A stretch of 64,000 nucleotides of DNA from contig NZ_JADPJG010000002.1 of NCBI RefSeq assembly GCF_023073335.1, positions 351,837 through 415,836 on the forward strand, in the 5' to 3' direction. This DNA comes from Bradyrhizobium sp. 21 (GTDB lineage: Bacteria > Pseudomonadota > Alphaproteobacteria > Rhizobiales > Xanthobacteraceae). The position numbers were made by a program, and so were the translations under genes. The number at the start of each line of letters is the position of its first letter. The first letter of the stretch is position 1. This document shows, one piece after another, positions 7,738 to 16,124 of the stretch. The notes beneath the pieces were generated by a model. That model made no database searches and had not been told where the DNA came from. It saw only the letters and a program-made list of their open reading frames with translations.

Positions 7738-9447
7738 ATGACACGCAAGTCCGCGAGCAGGGTACGCGCCGGGGCCTACGCTTCGTCGGTCGGAGCCGCG
7801 CTTTTGCTTGCCGCCTGTCTCGGCGTCGAGCTTGCGCAGGCGCAGGCGATCATGCGCACGCCGACGATCAGCGTCCCCTCCCGCACGCCGACCTTTTCTC
7901 CCAGCATCGCCGCGCGCGTCAGTCCGGGTGTGGCCGCCAGAGCGGTGGTCGTTGGGCGCGGCCCCGGGCCCGGCCCGATTGTGACATCGAGGATTTCGGC
8001 GCGGATGGTGCCGACGCCGGTGCTGCCTTATGCGCGCTATTCCCCGAACCTCTATCCGGCCTGTACCGCGGCCTCTCGCGACGCCGCCGGCGAATGCCTG
8101 GCGCAGCCGGACGCAGGCGGCGATGGCTCGGGCAAACCGGGCAAGAAGAGCACCGGCAAGGGGCGCGGCAACGGCACATTGGCCGCCGTCGTCTCCCGCA
8201 GCTTCGCCAACGAATTCGTCGCCGAGATCGACGGGGGTCTGTCGGTGACCGAGACCGACGAACTCGCGCGCCGCCACGGCCTGACGCGCATTGCATCCGA
8301 GAATTTCCCGCTGATCGGGGCCAATTTCGGCCTGTTCCGCATCACCGACGGGCGGCCCGCCGAAACCGTGCGGCGCGAATTCGCCGCCGACGGCAGCGTG
8401 CGCTCGGTCCAGCCGAACTTCCGCTACGTGCTCCAGGACCAGAAGCCGACGACGCCGAGCGAAGGTGATCCAGCGCAATACGCACTGACAAAACTCCGGC
8501 TGCCGCAGGCGCATACGCTTGCGCATGGCGCCAACGTGACCGTTGCCGTGATCGATTCCGGCATCGACGCCAGACATCCCGAACTCGCCAACTCCATTGC
8601 CGACAATTTCGATGCGCTCGGCAGCACCGAGGGCGCGCACGTTCACGGCACCGGCGTTGCCGGCGCCATCGTGGCGCATGCCAAGCTGATGGGCAGCGCG
8701 CCCGAGGCGCGCATCATCGCCATCCGCGCCTTCGGCGGCACCACCGGCGGGGCCCAGAGCTCGTCCTACATCATCCTGCGCTCGCTGAACTATGCCGCCG
8801 AGCACGGCGCGCAGATCGTCAACATGAGCTTTGCCGGTCCGAAAGACGCGGTGATCGAGCGGGCCATCGCGGCGACTGCTGCGCGTGGCCTGGTGCTGAT
8901 CGCGGCCGCCGGCAATGCCGGCGCGAAGTCGCCGCCGCTTTATCCGGCCGCCAATCCCAACGTGATCGCGGTCAGTGCGACCGACCAGCAGGACAGGCTG
9001 TTCACCGCCTCCAACCGTGGCAACCACATCGCGGTCGCAGCGCCCGGAGTCGACATCTTCCTGCCGGCGCCTGACGGCAAATACCAGATGACGTCGGGCA
9101 CCTCGTTCTCAGCCGCCTATGTCTCCGGCGTCGCGGCGCTGCTGCTCGAGCGCAACTACGCCTTGAAGCCGGAAGCGCTGCGCATGACGCTGGCGAAGAC
9201 CGCGCGGGACCTCGGTTCACCCGGGCGGGATGATCTCTTCGGCGATGGCGAGGCCGATGCGTTTGCCGCGGTCATGGCCGTTCCCGCCGACAGCGCGACG
9301 CCGGTCGCTGCCGCCGGTACAACTAAACGTGAAGATATCGAGAAGCGTCGCGACGAGCCTGGCATCCGCGCAATAGAGCAACCCTCGTTGTCGAGCACGG
9401 GCGATAAATCCGCGGTTTCTCAGGCGGATAGGCCGGCGACGCGATAG
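7738..9447 (+). CDS. secreted subtilisin-like serine protease (S8)
   Basis: Exported peptidase of 569 residues. Signal peptide about 1-36 (LLLAACLGVELAQAQA); Pro/Gly-rich linker; prodomain about 155-240 (ANEFVAEIDGG to VQPNFRY); S8 catalytic domain about 248-510. The triad is Asp273 (AVIDSGID), His303 (HVHGTG) and Ser456 (MTSGTSFSAA), with oxyanion Asn403 (AAAGNAG), so it should be active. A roughly 60-residue polar tail follows. It is third in an operon after an ECF sigma factor and its anti-sigma, 16 bp downstream. A role in processing the anti-sigma, or being the output of the system, are both plausible inferences. Confidence 0.92.
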   Translation: MTRKSASRVRAGAYASSVGAALLLAACLGVELAQAQAIMRTPTISVPSRTPTFSPSIAARVSPGVAARAVVVGRGPGPGPIVTSRISARMVPTPVLPYARYSPNLYPACTAASRDAAGECLAQPDAGGDGSGKPGKKSTGKGRGNGTLAAVVSRSFANEFVAEIDGGLSVTETDELARRHGLTRIASENFPLIGANFGLFRITDGRPAETVRREFAADGSVRSVQPNFRYVLQDQKPTTPSEGDPAQYALTKLRLPQAHTLAHGANVTVAVIDSGIDARHPELANSIADNFDALGSTEGAHVHGTGVAGAIVAHAKLMGSAPEARIIAIRAFGGTTGGAQSSSYIILRSLNYAAEHGAQIVNMSFAGPKDAVIERAIAATAARGLVLIAAAGNAGAKSPPLYPAANPNVIAVSATDQQDRLFTASNRGNHIAVAAPGVDIFLPAPDGKYQMTSGTSFSAAYVSGVAALLLERNYALKPEALRMTLAKTARDLGSPGRDDLFGDGEADAFAAVMAVPADSATPVAAAGTTKREDIEKRRDEPGIRAIEQPSLSSTGDKSAVSQADRPATR

Positions 9448-9927
9448 CGGCTGCGACAACTTTGCGCGCGGCGCGAAGATCGAAAAATCAAATGCCGCAT
9501 TGAACGTTCAGCCCGCTGCCACGACCAAATTATGTGGGAGCGGTCATCCCTCCCCATAAGTCATATTAGGCGCGAGCGCCCATCCACCCCAAGCGCCCAT
9601 ATGGCTCGACCCGTCCGGTTGTCCCCCCGGACGGGTCTTTTCTTTTGGGGCATCCGATTCTTTGAAGCCGCGCACGCGTTCAGCTTCCGGTTGAAAGACT
9701 GCGCCGCGTTCGCCGCCGCCGTGGACCAGGCAAGCAACACGTCCGCTATGCTTGTGCGAAGCTTGACTCGAAAACACGGCAAATCTCCGCACGACTACGG
9801 TGTTTTGCGACCGCGGCCGTGTCGTTGCTGGACAAGTCAAAACTTTTCCACAAAATATTCATGTCGCGTCTAAATTGATTCGTGTGCGTTGCGTCGCGTC
9901 CGTATTTATCTCCTGACGGGCTGGTTT
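9448..9927. other. intergenic region after subtilase operon
   Basis: No supported gene. It holds a strong rho-independent terminator at 9608-9646 and, in its right part, an AT-richer stretch (about 9835-9880) that should carry the promoter of the downstream TIGR03809-type gene. Confidence 0.5.
9608..9646 (+). terminator. rho-independent terminator of the sigma/anti-sigma/subtilase operon
   Basis: A perfect 11-bp stem (gacccgtccgg at 9608-9618 with ccggacgggtc at 9627-9637) with an 8-nt loop is followed by ttttctttt on the plus strand. It lies 160 bp after the subtilase stop. Confidence 0.9.
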
Positions 9928-10590
9928 ATGACACATCGCCAAGAGGCTGTTCGCGACGTGGCTGTTGGCCGCGAGATTGCGGCACGCTGGTGCGCTCTCG
10001 CCGAGCAGCGGCTGCATCATCTCTCCGAAATGTTCGAGACCGGGCGCTGGCGTCGCTATCACAGCGAACTCGCATTCCTCGAAAACATCCAGGAAGCCAA
10101 GCGCGCCGTCCAGACATGGCGCGCGCTTGCCACCGGCGCCGATGTTGCCGCAGCGGCTGCAAGTGTTTCGCCTGCATTCGGCTGGTCGCCGGCGACCATG
10201 CCCCGGGTGGCGCGCGGCGAGCAGCAGGTGCAGACCATGCAGCCGAAGGCCGTCCACATCGTGCCCGAGACCGCCGTACCGGTCAGGCTAGATCCGAAGC
10301 CGGGCGTTCTCGCCGAAATCACCGAAGCCCCGATCGCGCCGCTTGCGGCGACGGCTCCGCTCAAAGTGCCAGCTGCCATGGCTCCGCCCACCGCGCCCGC
10401 CGCGATGACAGGGCCCAAGGTACCGGCCGCGATGGCGGCGCCCAAGGCGCCTGCTGCGATGGCGGCGCTTCTGCCGCAGTTCTCGCCGCCCGCCACCGAA
10501 ATTGTCGCAGCCCCCGAGCGCCTCGTTGAGTTCACCTTCAGCCTCGACGGCCTCGAAGCGAAATACCCGCTGCTGAGGAACGCGTTCTAG
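9928..10590 (+). CDS. TIGR03809-type protein
   Basis: Uncharacterised protein, about 220 residues from ATG 9928 (MTHRQEAVRDVAV). Residues 1-70 are a conserved helical region (VGREIAARWCALAEQRLHHL then SEMFETGRWRRYHSE) that I recognise as TIGR03809, a family limited to Bradyrhizobium and Rhodopseudomonas relatives. Residues about 120-190 are an Ala/Pro-rich low-complexity tract with repeated KVPAAMA/KAPAAMA units. The C-terminus (FTFSLDGLEAKYPLLRNAF) is again well formed. It faces the TIGR03808-type Tat-exported gene across 30 bp, the arrangement expected for this pair. There is no signal peptide. Function unknown. Confidence 0.75.
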   Translation: MTHRQEAVRDVAVGREIAARWCALAEQRLHHLSEMFETGRWRRYHSELAFLENIQEAKRAVQTWRALATGADVAAAAASVSPAFGWSPATMPRVARGEQQVQTMQPKAVHIVPETAVPVRLDPKPGVLAEITEAPIAPLAATAPLKVPAAMAPPTAPAAMTGPKVPAAMAAPKAPAAMAALLPQFSPPATEIVAAPERLVEFTFSLDGLEAKYPLLRNAF

Positions 10591-10620
10591 CGTTTGTGAG
10601 CGAGGGCCGAGGGACAGCGC

Positions 10621-11991
10621 CTACCGCCGCACCGCATTCCCGCCGACCACCAATTGCGCAAATCGCTGCGCGCCGTCCGCCGACAGATCAGACGTCACGG
10701 CACGCGCGTGATCGAGCCCGACCACGGCGCCGCGCGGGGTCTCCGAGATCATGTTGTTGTTGACGAGCGCCGTGCCTGCGCCGGGCACGACGGATACCCC
10801 GACACCGGCCAGCGCCTTGCGGATCACGTTGCCGGTGATGGCGACGTCGCGGAGATATTTGCCCCAGCCGGCGACGATGCCATAGGACGGCGCATTCTCG
10901 ATCACGTTACCGGTCACGGCTGAATCCGCCTCGATGTAGATGCCGACGCCGGCATCGTCGTCCGGCGCCGTGCCGATCGGCCGCTTCGGAATCAGATTGC
11001 GGATGATGTTGCCCTGGACCACGGCGATGCGGCCGCCTTCGTTGAAATTGCAGACGGAGACGCCGACGGCCGCGCCGTCGACAATGTTGTGGGCGATCAC
11101 GGCGGCCTCGAAGGCGAATTCGGAATAGAGCGCGACCTCGCGCACGTCGCTGACGCTGTTGCCGGTGATGTGGATGTTGGAAGCCGAATTGCCGCGCACC
11201 GCCGAATAGTCGCAATTCTTGATGCGGTTGCCGCGCACGATCACATTGCCGGCGCGGAAAGCGTTGATGGCGTTGCCGTACTGCCCCGAGCCGCCCGGGC
11301 CGGCCTTGATATTCTCGATGCGGTTGTCGGCCACCAGCGTGCCGTCGTCACCGATGGCCGTGCGCAGGATTTCGATGCCGTTGTCGTTGGTGCCGACAAT
11401 CGTGTTGCGCGAGACGCTGAGGCCCCTGGCGTCGAACGAAACCACCGCCGTCACCGCGATATCGGTAAAAATGTTGCCGGAGATCTCGCCCGACACCTGC
11501 TCGAGCCAGATGCCGCTGACGCCGGAGCCCGTGATCTCGCAATCGGTGATGCGGACGTCGCGCCCGCCGAGCACGTGGATCAGTCCGCGCCGCGTCGGCA
11601 GCGGAATGCCGCCGCCGTCGAAGGTGATGCCGGTGAGGCCAATCGAATCGGAGCGGTCGCTCTGGATCGCCGAGGCCCCGCCGGTGAAGACGAATTTTGT
11701 CGCGCCGCGCACGCCGATCAGTTGCGCGCCATTTGGCAGGCGCAACAGTCCGGTGCGGTAGATGCCGGGGGGCAGCGCCAGCGGCATCTGCGCCCGGGCA
11801 GCCTCGTCGATCGCACGCTGCAGCGCGCGGGTCTGGTCCTCGCTGCTGCCGGGTCGCACACCATACTGCGTGGCATCGCGGCCGAGCAGCGACGTCAGCG
11901 GCGCCGCACGCGCGGCGTCGGCAGGCATCGCGAGCGCGCCGGCGATGCCTGCGGTCGAAGCTCCGATGAGATGGCGACGATTGAGGTCCAT
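10621..11991 (-). CDS. TIGR03808-type Tat-exported repetitive protein
   Basis: Exported parallel beta-helix protein of 456 residues. The N-terminus (NRRHLIGASTAGIAGALAM then ADAARA) is a Tat signal with twin Arg. A pectate-lyase-like opening (QYGVRPGSSEDQTRALQRAI, GIYRTGLLRLPNGAQLIG) is followed by many right-handed beta-helix turns carrying Asn/Ile ladders (ISGNIF, VSRNTIVG, ITGNSVSD, VQGNIIRN, ITGNVIRK). The length and Tat signal fit TIGR03808. It is convergent with the TIGR03809-type gene, which supports both calls. The substrate, if it is an enzyme, is unknown; no lyase catalytic residues are assigned. Confidence 0.85.
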   Translation of the reverse strand: MDLNRRHLIGASTAGIAGALAMPADAARAAPLTSLLGRDATQYGVRPGSSEDQTRALQRAIDEAARAQMPLALPPGIYRTGLLRLPNGAQLIGVRGATKFVFTGGASAIQSDRSDSIGLTGITFDGGGIPLPTRRGLIHVLGGRDVRITDCEITGSGVSGIWLEQVSGEISGNIFTDIAVTAVVSFDARGLSVSRNTIVGTNDNGIEILRTAIGDDGTLVADNRIENIKAGPGGSGQYGNAINAFRAGNVIVRGNRIKNCDYSAVRGNSASNIHITGNSVSDVREVALYSEFAFEAAVIAHNIVDGAAVGVSVCNFNEGGRIAVVQGNIIRNLIPKRPIGTAPDDDAGVGIYIEADSAVTGNVIENAPSYGIVAGWGKYLRDVAITGNVIRKALAGVGVSVVPGAGTALVNNNMISETPRGAVVGLDHARAVTSDLSADGAQRFAQLVVGGNAVRR

Positions 11992-12139
11992 GACGCGTCC
12001 TCCGGCGGACGCGGGGGTCCGCGGCGGTTAGGTAGCGCAGGGCGGCCGGTCGCGTGAGGATAGTTCGCGGTAGGGTTAAATGTTTACCCAATGGGGCTCA
12101 ACGGCAACGCTGTATTCTGGTATCAAGAATAGTCGCGAT

Positions 12140-12466
12140 ATGGATCCAGATATGCCGAAGGCCGATCCGCGGCTGGCGCCGCTCAGCCCGTTTCCTCTTG
12201 AAGATAATGAAGCTCTCTTCATCAAAGACACGGTACGACGCTTCTATGGCGCGGATGCGGTGGTGCGTAATTTTGGCCCCGAAAGAGATCGTTTGATGCT
12301 GCATGTGGAGGCCAGTCAGCTTCCTGAGGGGCATGGCTACTGGGACTGCTGCGGAATCATCAATGCAAAGATCGATCGAAGCCAAATCTCTCTCTGCGTC
12401 ACCAAGAGAGGGCAACGCCTCCGAGGTGAAGCGAAGATCGCCTATAGACAAGGGACCGTGCTCTAG
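12140..12466 (+). CDS. small uncharacterised protein
   Basis: About 108 residues from ATG 12140 (MDPDMPKADPRLAPL); an upstream ATG at 12080 is possible but less likely. Composition is ordinary for a globular cytoplasmic protein (ALFIKDTVRRFYGADAVVRN; YWDCCGIINAKIDRSQISL). No signal peptide, membrane helix or known domain was recognised. GC content is lower than in its neighbours, hinting at different ancestry. Its stop overlaps the convergent pcp stop by 4 bp. The reading frame is probably real because the opposite strand is occupied only by shadow frames. Confidence 0.6.
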   Translation: MDPDMPKADPRLAPLSPFPLEDNEALFIKDTVRRFYGADAVVRNFGPERDRLMLHVEASQLPEGHGYWDCCGIINAKIDRSQISLCVTKRGQRLRGEAKIAYRQGTVL

Positions 12467-13113
12467 GACGAAGTGCGCCCCTTCCGTGCCAACTGCACCA
12501 TCTCCATCAGCATCGCCTCGCCGGCATCGACCAGTTCCTCCAGCGTGATCCGCGGCGCGCCCTTGCGGCGCACGGCGCCGCTGCGCGCGAGCAGGGGAAT
12601 GTGGATGAACGCCGCAAGCTGCGGCCCGCCGGCCCTGACGTTCTCGATCGCGCGCCAGCTCAGATAATTGCAGAGATAGGCGCCGGCGTCGCGCGAGGGG
12701 CGCGCGTCGATGCCGGTGAGGCGCGCGGCGCGCAGCAGCCTTGCGGTGTGCGGCCCGAACGTCATCGCGTCCGCATTGCCGGCGATGCCGCGCTTGCTCG
12801 ATCGGGTGTTGGCGGCGTCGGGCCACAGCATGGTGACGGCGTTACGCGCGCGGCTCTCGATGCGCAGATAGGGCGTTCGTGCCGCGAGGCCGAACATCAG
12901 CAGCGCATCCGGCTTCTCTTTCGCGAGCACCTCCGGCAATTGCCGGTCCACCGCGGCATAGGTCACCGGGAAGATGTGGCTGGAGATCGCGGCATCGTCG
13001 AGCGCCGGTCGGCGCAGTTGCGCCAGCCGGGCGACCAGCGGCTGGGTCGGGTTGTAAGGCGCGCCGGGGAACGGTCCGAAGCCGGTGAGGAGGATGCGGA
13101 GTTTTTCGCTCAT
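12463..13113 (-). CDS. pcp: pyroglutamyl-peptidase I (C15 family)
   Basis: Removes N-terminal pyroglutamate from peptides; cytoplasmic cysteine peptidase. The 216 residues show the family opening ILLTGFGPFPGAPYNPT and the triad Glu86 (RIESRARN), Cys148 (AGAYLCNYLSW) and His171 (AFIHIPLL). Length is normal. The ATG overlaps the meaB stop by 4 bp on the same strand, so translation with meaB is coupled although the two activities are unrelated. Confidence 0.88.
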   Translation of the reverse strand: MSEKLRILLTGFGPFPGAPYNPTQPLVARLAQLRRPALDDAAISSHIFPVTYAAVDRQLPEVLAKEKPDALLMFGLAARTPYLRIESRARNAVTMLWPDAANTRSSKRGIAGNADAMTFGPHTARLLRAARLTGIDARPSRDAGAYLCNYLSWRAIENVRAGGPQLAAFIHIPLLARSGAVRRKGAPRITLEELVDAGEAMLMEMVQLARKGRTSS

Positions 13114-14099
13114 TGCAGCAACTCTAGGATCTGCTCGGCGGCAAGCGCCGGCGTGAGATGGCCTTCGGCCACGTCAGCCTCGATCTTGCGGACCTTGGTC
13201 CGCACCGATGCCTCGCTGCGCAGCCGCGCCAGCATGCGCTGCTCCAGCATCGACCACATCCATTTCACCTGCTGTTCGCGCCGCCGCGCGCCGAAATCGC
13301 CGGAGGCATTCATCGCCTTGCGGTGATCCAGGACTTTTTGCCAGAGCTCGGCGATGCCGGTGCCGGCCAGCGCCGAATAGGTGACGACGGGCGGGTGCCA
13401 GTGCTCGGACCTCGGGGTCAGGATGTGCAGGGCGCCGCGATAGTCGGCGGCGGTGATGTTGGCGCGCTTGAGATTGTCGCCATCGGCCTTGTTGATCGCG
13501 ATCATGTCGGCGAGCTCGACCAGCCCTTTCTTGATTCCCTGCAATTCGTCGCCGCCACCCGGCAGCATCAGCGCAAGGAAGAAATCAGTCATGTCGCAGA
13601 CCGCGGTCTCGGACTGGCCGATGCCGACGGTCTCGACCAGCACGACATCGAAGCCGGCCGCCTCACAGAGCAGCATCGCCTCGCGTGTCTTGGCGGCGAC
13701 GCCGCCGAGCGTGCCCGAGGCCGGCGAGGGCCGGATGAAGGCGTCGCCGGAAGCCGACAGCCGCGCCATCCGGGTCTTGTCGCCGAGGATCGAGCCGCCG
13801 CTGCGCGCCGAGGACGGATCGACCGCAAGCACCGCGACCTTGCTGCCCTGTTCGATCAGGTAAGTCCCGAGCACGTCGATGGTCGTGGACTTGCCGACGC
13901 CCGGCGATCCCGTGATACCGACGCGCACTGCCTTGCCGGTGTCGGGCAGCAGCATCTGCACGAGCTCGCGCGCCAGCGCCTGATGGTCGCCGCGCCGGCT
14001 CTCCACCAGCGTAATGGCGCGCGCCAGCGCCGCGCGGCTGCCGGCGCGGAGGTCGCGGGCGAGTGAGGCAATGTCGATGGATTTGCTACTGGCTATCAT
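13110..14099 (-). CDS. meaB: methylmalonyl-CoA mutase-associated GTPase MeaB
   Basis: G3E-family GTPase that loads and protects adenosylcobalamin-dependent methylmalonyl-CoA mutase. Of 329 residues, the P-loop GITGSPGVGKST lies at 61-72, the Mg-binding DPSSARSGGSILGDKTRM region follows, VLVETVGIGQSE is the switch/Walker B, and NKAD is the base-recognition motif. The C-terminal helical part is the dimerisation arm. The mutase genes mutA and mutB lie 2.2 kb upstream on the same strand, separated by a Bug protein and toxin-antitoxin genes. Confidence 0.93.
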   Translation of the reverse strand: MIASSKSIDIASLARDLRAGSRAALARAITLVESRRGDHQALARELVQMLLPDTGKAVRVGITGSPGVGKSTTIDVLGTYLIEQGSKVAVLAVDPSSARSGGSILGDKTRMARLSASGDAFIRPSPASGTLGGVAAKTREAMLLCEAAGFDVVLVETVGIGQSETAVCDMTDFFLALMLPGGGDELQGIKKGLVELADMIAINKADGDNLKRANITAADYRGALHILTPRSEHWHPPVVTYSALAGTGIAELWQKVLDHRKAMNASGDFGARRREQQVKWMWSMLEQRMLARLRSEASVRTKVRKIEADVAEGHLTPALAAEQILELLQ

Positions 14100-14114
14100 T
14101 GTCTTCGTGCGTCG

Positions 14115-14462
14115 TCACGATCGGTCCGACGTGCGAATGAAGGCTTCAACGCAGGATTTCAAGGAGGGGAGTTCGTTTTGAACAATATCCCATACAATTT
14201 CCGAGTTGGTTGCGTGGTAGGCGTGGCGCAGCACGTTCCCAAAATCGATCAGCCTGCGCCAGTCGATGGCTGGTGTGGATTGCTTCATTTCGCCCGGGAT
14301 TGATCGCGATGCCTCGCAGATGATTTCGAGAAGCCGTTCCGTAGCCAAACGCGTCATTCGATCCGAAGCGAATCGATCGAAATTTGTGCCACGCAGGATA
14401 TCTTCGATTTCAGCAACGGCTTCGAGGATATCCCGCAGCCGATCTTCTGCGGTTGGCGGCAT
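14115..14462 (-). CDS. hepT: HepT-family toxin (HEPN ribonuclease)
   Basis: HEPN-fold RNase toxin of type VII systems, neutralised by AMPylation by MntA. The 115 residues are all helical (DRLRDILEAVAEIEDILRG; ERLLEIICEASRSIP; IDWRRLIDFGNVLRHAYH). The usual R-X4-H motif is altered: the Arg of RNxxxH is Gly75 here (GNVLRH), with His80 and Tyr82 kept, as in a common HepT subclass. It starts directly after the mntA stop (mntA ends at 14463). Whether this variant still cleaves RNA is unknown. Confidence 0.85.
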   Translation of the reverse strand: MPPTAEDRLRDILEAVAEIEDILRGTNFDRFASDRMTRLATERLLEIICEASRSIPGEMKQSTPAIDWRRLIDFGNVLRHAYHATNSEIVWDIVQNELPSLKSCVEAFIRTSDRS

Positions 14463-14777
14463 TCAAAAGACCTCGACGAGATCGTCCGCGATACGTTCAG
14501 CTACGCGCGGCTTCAGGAGGTCGCGGATCGAAATTTGCACGCGGATACCAACATAATTTTCAATCATCTGCTGGATACCGAAATAGTCGAACCGCTGCGG
14601 TCCTCCTCGATCACCGGTTTCGACCAACACATCGAGATCGCTGTCGGACCGTGCGTCGCCGCGCACGCGGGATCCGAACAGGTATAGACGAGTGACGCCC
14701 GCCGCCTTCAGGGAGGGCGCAAGCTCTCGAAGCTTTCCGACAAGCGTTTCGAGTGAAATGTCTGCAACCTCGGTCAT
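14463..14777 (-). CDS. mntA: MntA-family nucleotidyltransferase antitoxin
   Basis: Minimal nucleotidyltransferase of 104 residues that AMPylates the HepT toxin. The GSX10DXD signature is complete: Gly35-Ser36 and Asp47/Asp49 in LFGSRVRGDARSDSDLDVLV, so catalysis is expected. The C-terminus is RIADDLVEVF. Translation of hepT begins at the next base, so the two are one unit. A decayed relative with a near-identical C-terminal motif lies at 16125-16312. Confidence 0.88.
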   Translation of the reverse strand: MTEVADISLETLVGKLRELAPSLKAAGVTRLYLFGSRVRGDARSDSDLDVLVETGDRGGPQRFDYFGIQQMIENYVGIRVQISIRDLLKPRVAERIADDLVEVF

Positions 14778-14917
14778 GGCTGGATACTAGCACAAGGTCG
14801 GCCCCCGGCCCAGCGATAGCGCGCCTGAGCGCGCCGATGGGACAGGCGAGCGCCTTCGGTTAAAAGAAGCCACGGGTCCCGGGTGGCAGTCCGCGCTTTC
14901 TGGTTAAGCCTTGCCAG

Positions 14918-15904
14918 CTAGGCCTTGGCAAAACCGGCTGCCTTCATGGCTTGACCCATCTGGCCATCCGCCTGGTCCATGAAGGTCGCGAACTGGCTGG
15001 CATCGCGCCACACGGTGCCGAAGCCCCGCCTGGTCATGAAGTCCCTGAACTCGTGGGAGTCATAGACCTTCTTCAAGGCCGCGATCAGCTTGGTGGCGGC
15101 CTCCGGGGCCAAACCCTTCGGCGCGCCGATGCCGCGCCATGAACTCGTGGAATAGTCGATGCCGAGCGCCTCTTTCAGCGTCGGGATGTCGGGGAAGATC
15201 GGGTTGCGTGCAGGCGCCATAATCGCCAGGCTCCGCGCCTGACCGGCCTCGATGGTCGCTCGTGCTTCGGGCACCGAGCAGGTGGTGAGGTCGAGGCTGC
15301 CTGCGACGAGATCTTGCATGGCCGGTGCCGCGCCATTCGACGCTGACCACGCGACCTGGTTGGCCGGCAATCCCATCGCCCGCATCCAGCCGACGAGTGC
15401 GAGATGCCAGATGCCGCCTTGCCCCGTGCCCGATGCCTTGAACTTTCCCGGTGGAGCCCCCTTGATGGCATTCGCGAGCTCCTTCACCGTCTTGTATGGC
15501 GATGACGTGGAGACCTGGATCGCGGGAGGGTCTTCGTTCATCAGCGCCAGTGGCGTGAAGTTTCGCGGCGTCAGAGGCGTTAGGGCTTGCCAATGCATCA
15601 TCGAGATTTCCACGGTCAGCATGCCGATCGTGTAGCCATCCGGGACAGCGGTAGCGATCTCGGCATGGCCGACGACACCGGACCCGCCGGTGCGGTTGAC
15701 GACGTTGAATGGCTGACCGAACTCCTTCTCCAGGAGCGTCGCGACGATGCGCGCGGTGGCATCCGTTCCGCCCCCCGCACCCCAGGGCACGATCAAGGTC
15801 ACCGGCCGCGCCGGATAGGCTTGCGCGAGCGCAGGCGTGAGGAGAGCTGCAGTGGCCGCAGCCACAGAAGAGGCCGCAAAGGTGCGGCGCGAGATTCCTG
15901 GCAT
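14918..15904 (-). CDS. tripartite tricarboxylate transporter (Bug) substrate-binding protein
   Basis: Periplasmic binding protein for carboxylic acids. From ATG 15904 it is 328 residues with a Tat-like signal (GISRRTFAASSVAAATAALL then ALAQA). The Bug opening YPARPVTLIVPWGAGGGTDA and FNVVNRTGGSGVVG are clear, and the closing helix region (FRDFMTRRGFGTVW) is complete. An ATG at 15955 would add 17 residues, including leftovers of a decayed hepT. No TctA/TctB membrane subunits are nearby, as is usual for the expanded Bug families. It lies between an intact and a decayed mntA-hepT pair. Confidence 0.9.
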   Translation of the reverse strand: MPGISRRTFAASSVAAATAALLTPALAQAYPARPVTLIVPWGAGGGTDATARIVATLLEKEFGQPFNVVNRTGGSGVVGHAEIATAVPDGYTIGMLTVEISMMHWQALTPLTPRNFTPLALMNEDPPAIQVSTSSPYKTVKELANAIKGAPPGKFKASGTGQGGIWHLALVGWMRAMGLPANQVAWSASNGAAPAMQDLVAGSLDLTTCSVPEARATIEAGQARSLAIMAPARNPIFPDIPTLKEALGIDYSTSSWRGIGAPKGLAPEAATKLIAALKKVYDSHEFRDFMTRRGFGTVWRDASQFATFMDQADGQMGQAMKAAGFAKA

Positions 15905-15942
15905 AGATGATCCGGCGGCGCCCTTCGGGAATCGGGCTCTTT

Positions 15943-16124
15943 TCAATGCAAACATTTTAGGCGGAATTGTTCTGATGTCGCAAGCAGCAGCACCGCCGCG
16001 CTGTGGGCAACGGGCTGCGTTCGAGCTTGAGGCAATCTTTGGCGCATGTGGCCAGCCACGGCCGTCCTGATCTCGTCAGTCGCGTCCAGAATATGGCCGA
16101 TCCGGTCAGCAAAATTCGCGCACG
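15943..16124 (-). pseudogene. hepT remnant
   Basis: Immediately after the mntA-remnant stop (16125-16127) the minus strand reads FADRIGHILDATDEIRTAVAG, the N-terminal helix of HepT-family toxins (compare the intact DRLRDILEAVAEIEDIL). The frame then loses similarity and runs into the start region of the Bug gene; the catalytic C-terminal half is missing. No start codon in good position was seen. Confidence 0.6.

Noticed and set aside
9532..9873. 113-codon frame after the subtilase
   Set aside because: Contains the rho-independent terminator and has no recognisable features or ribosome-binding site.
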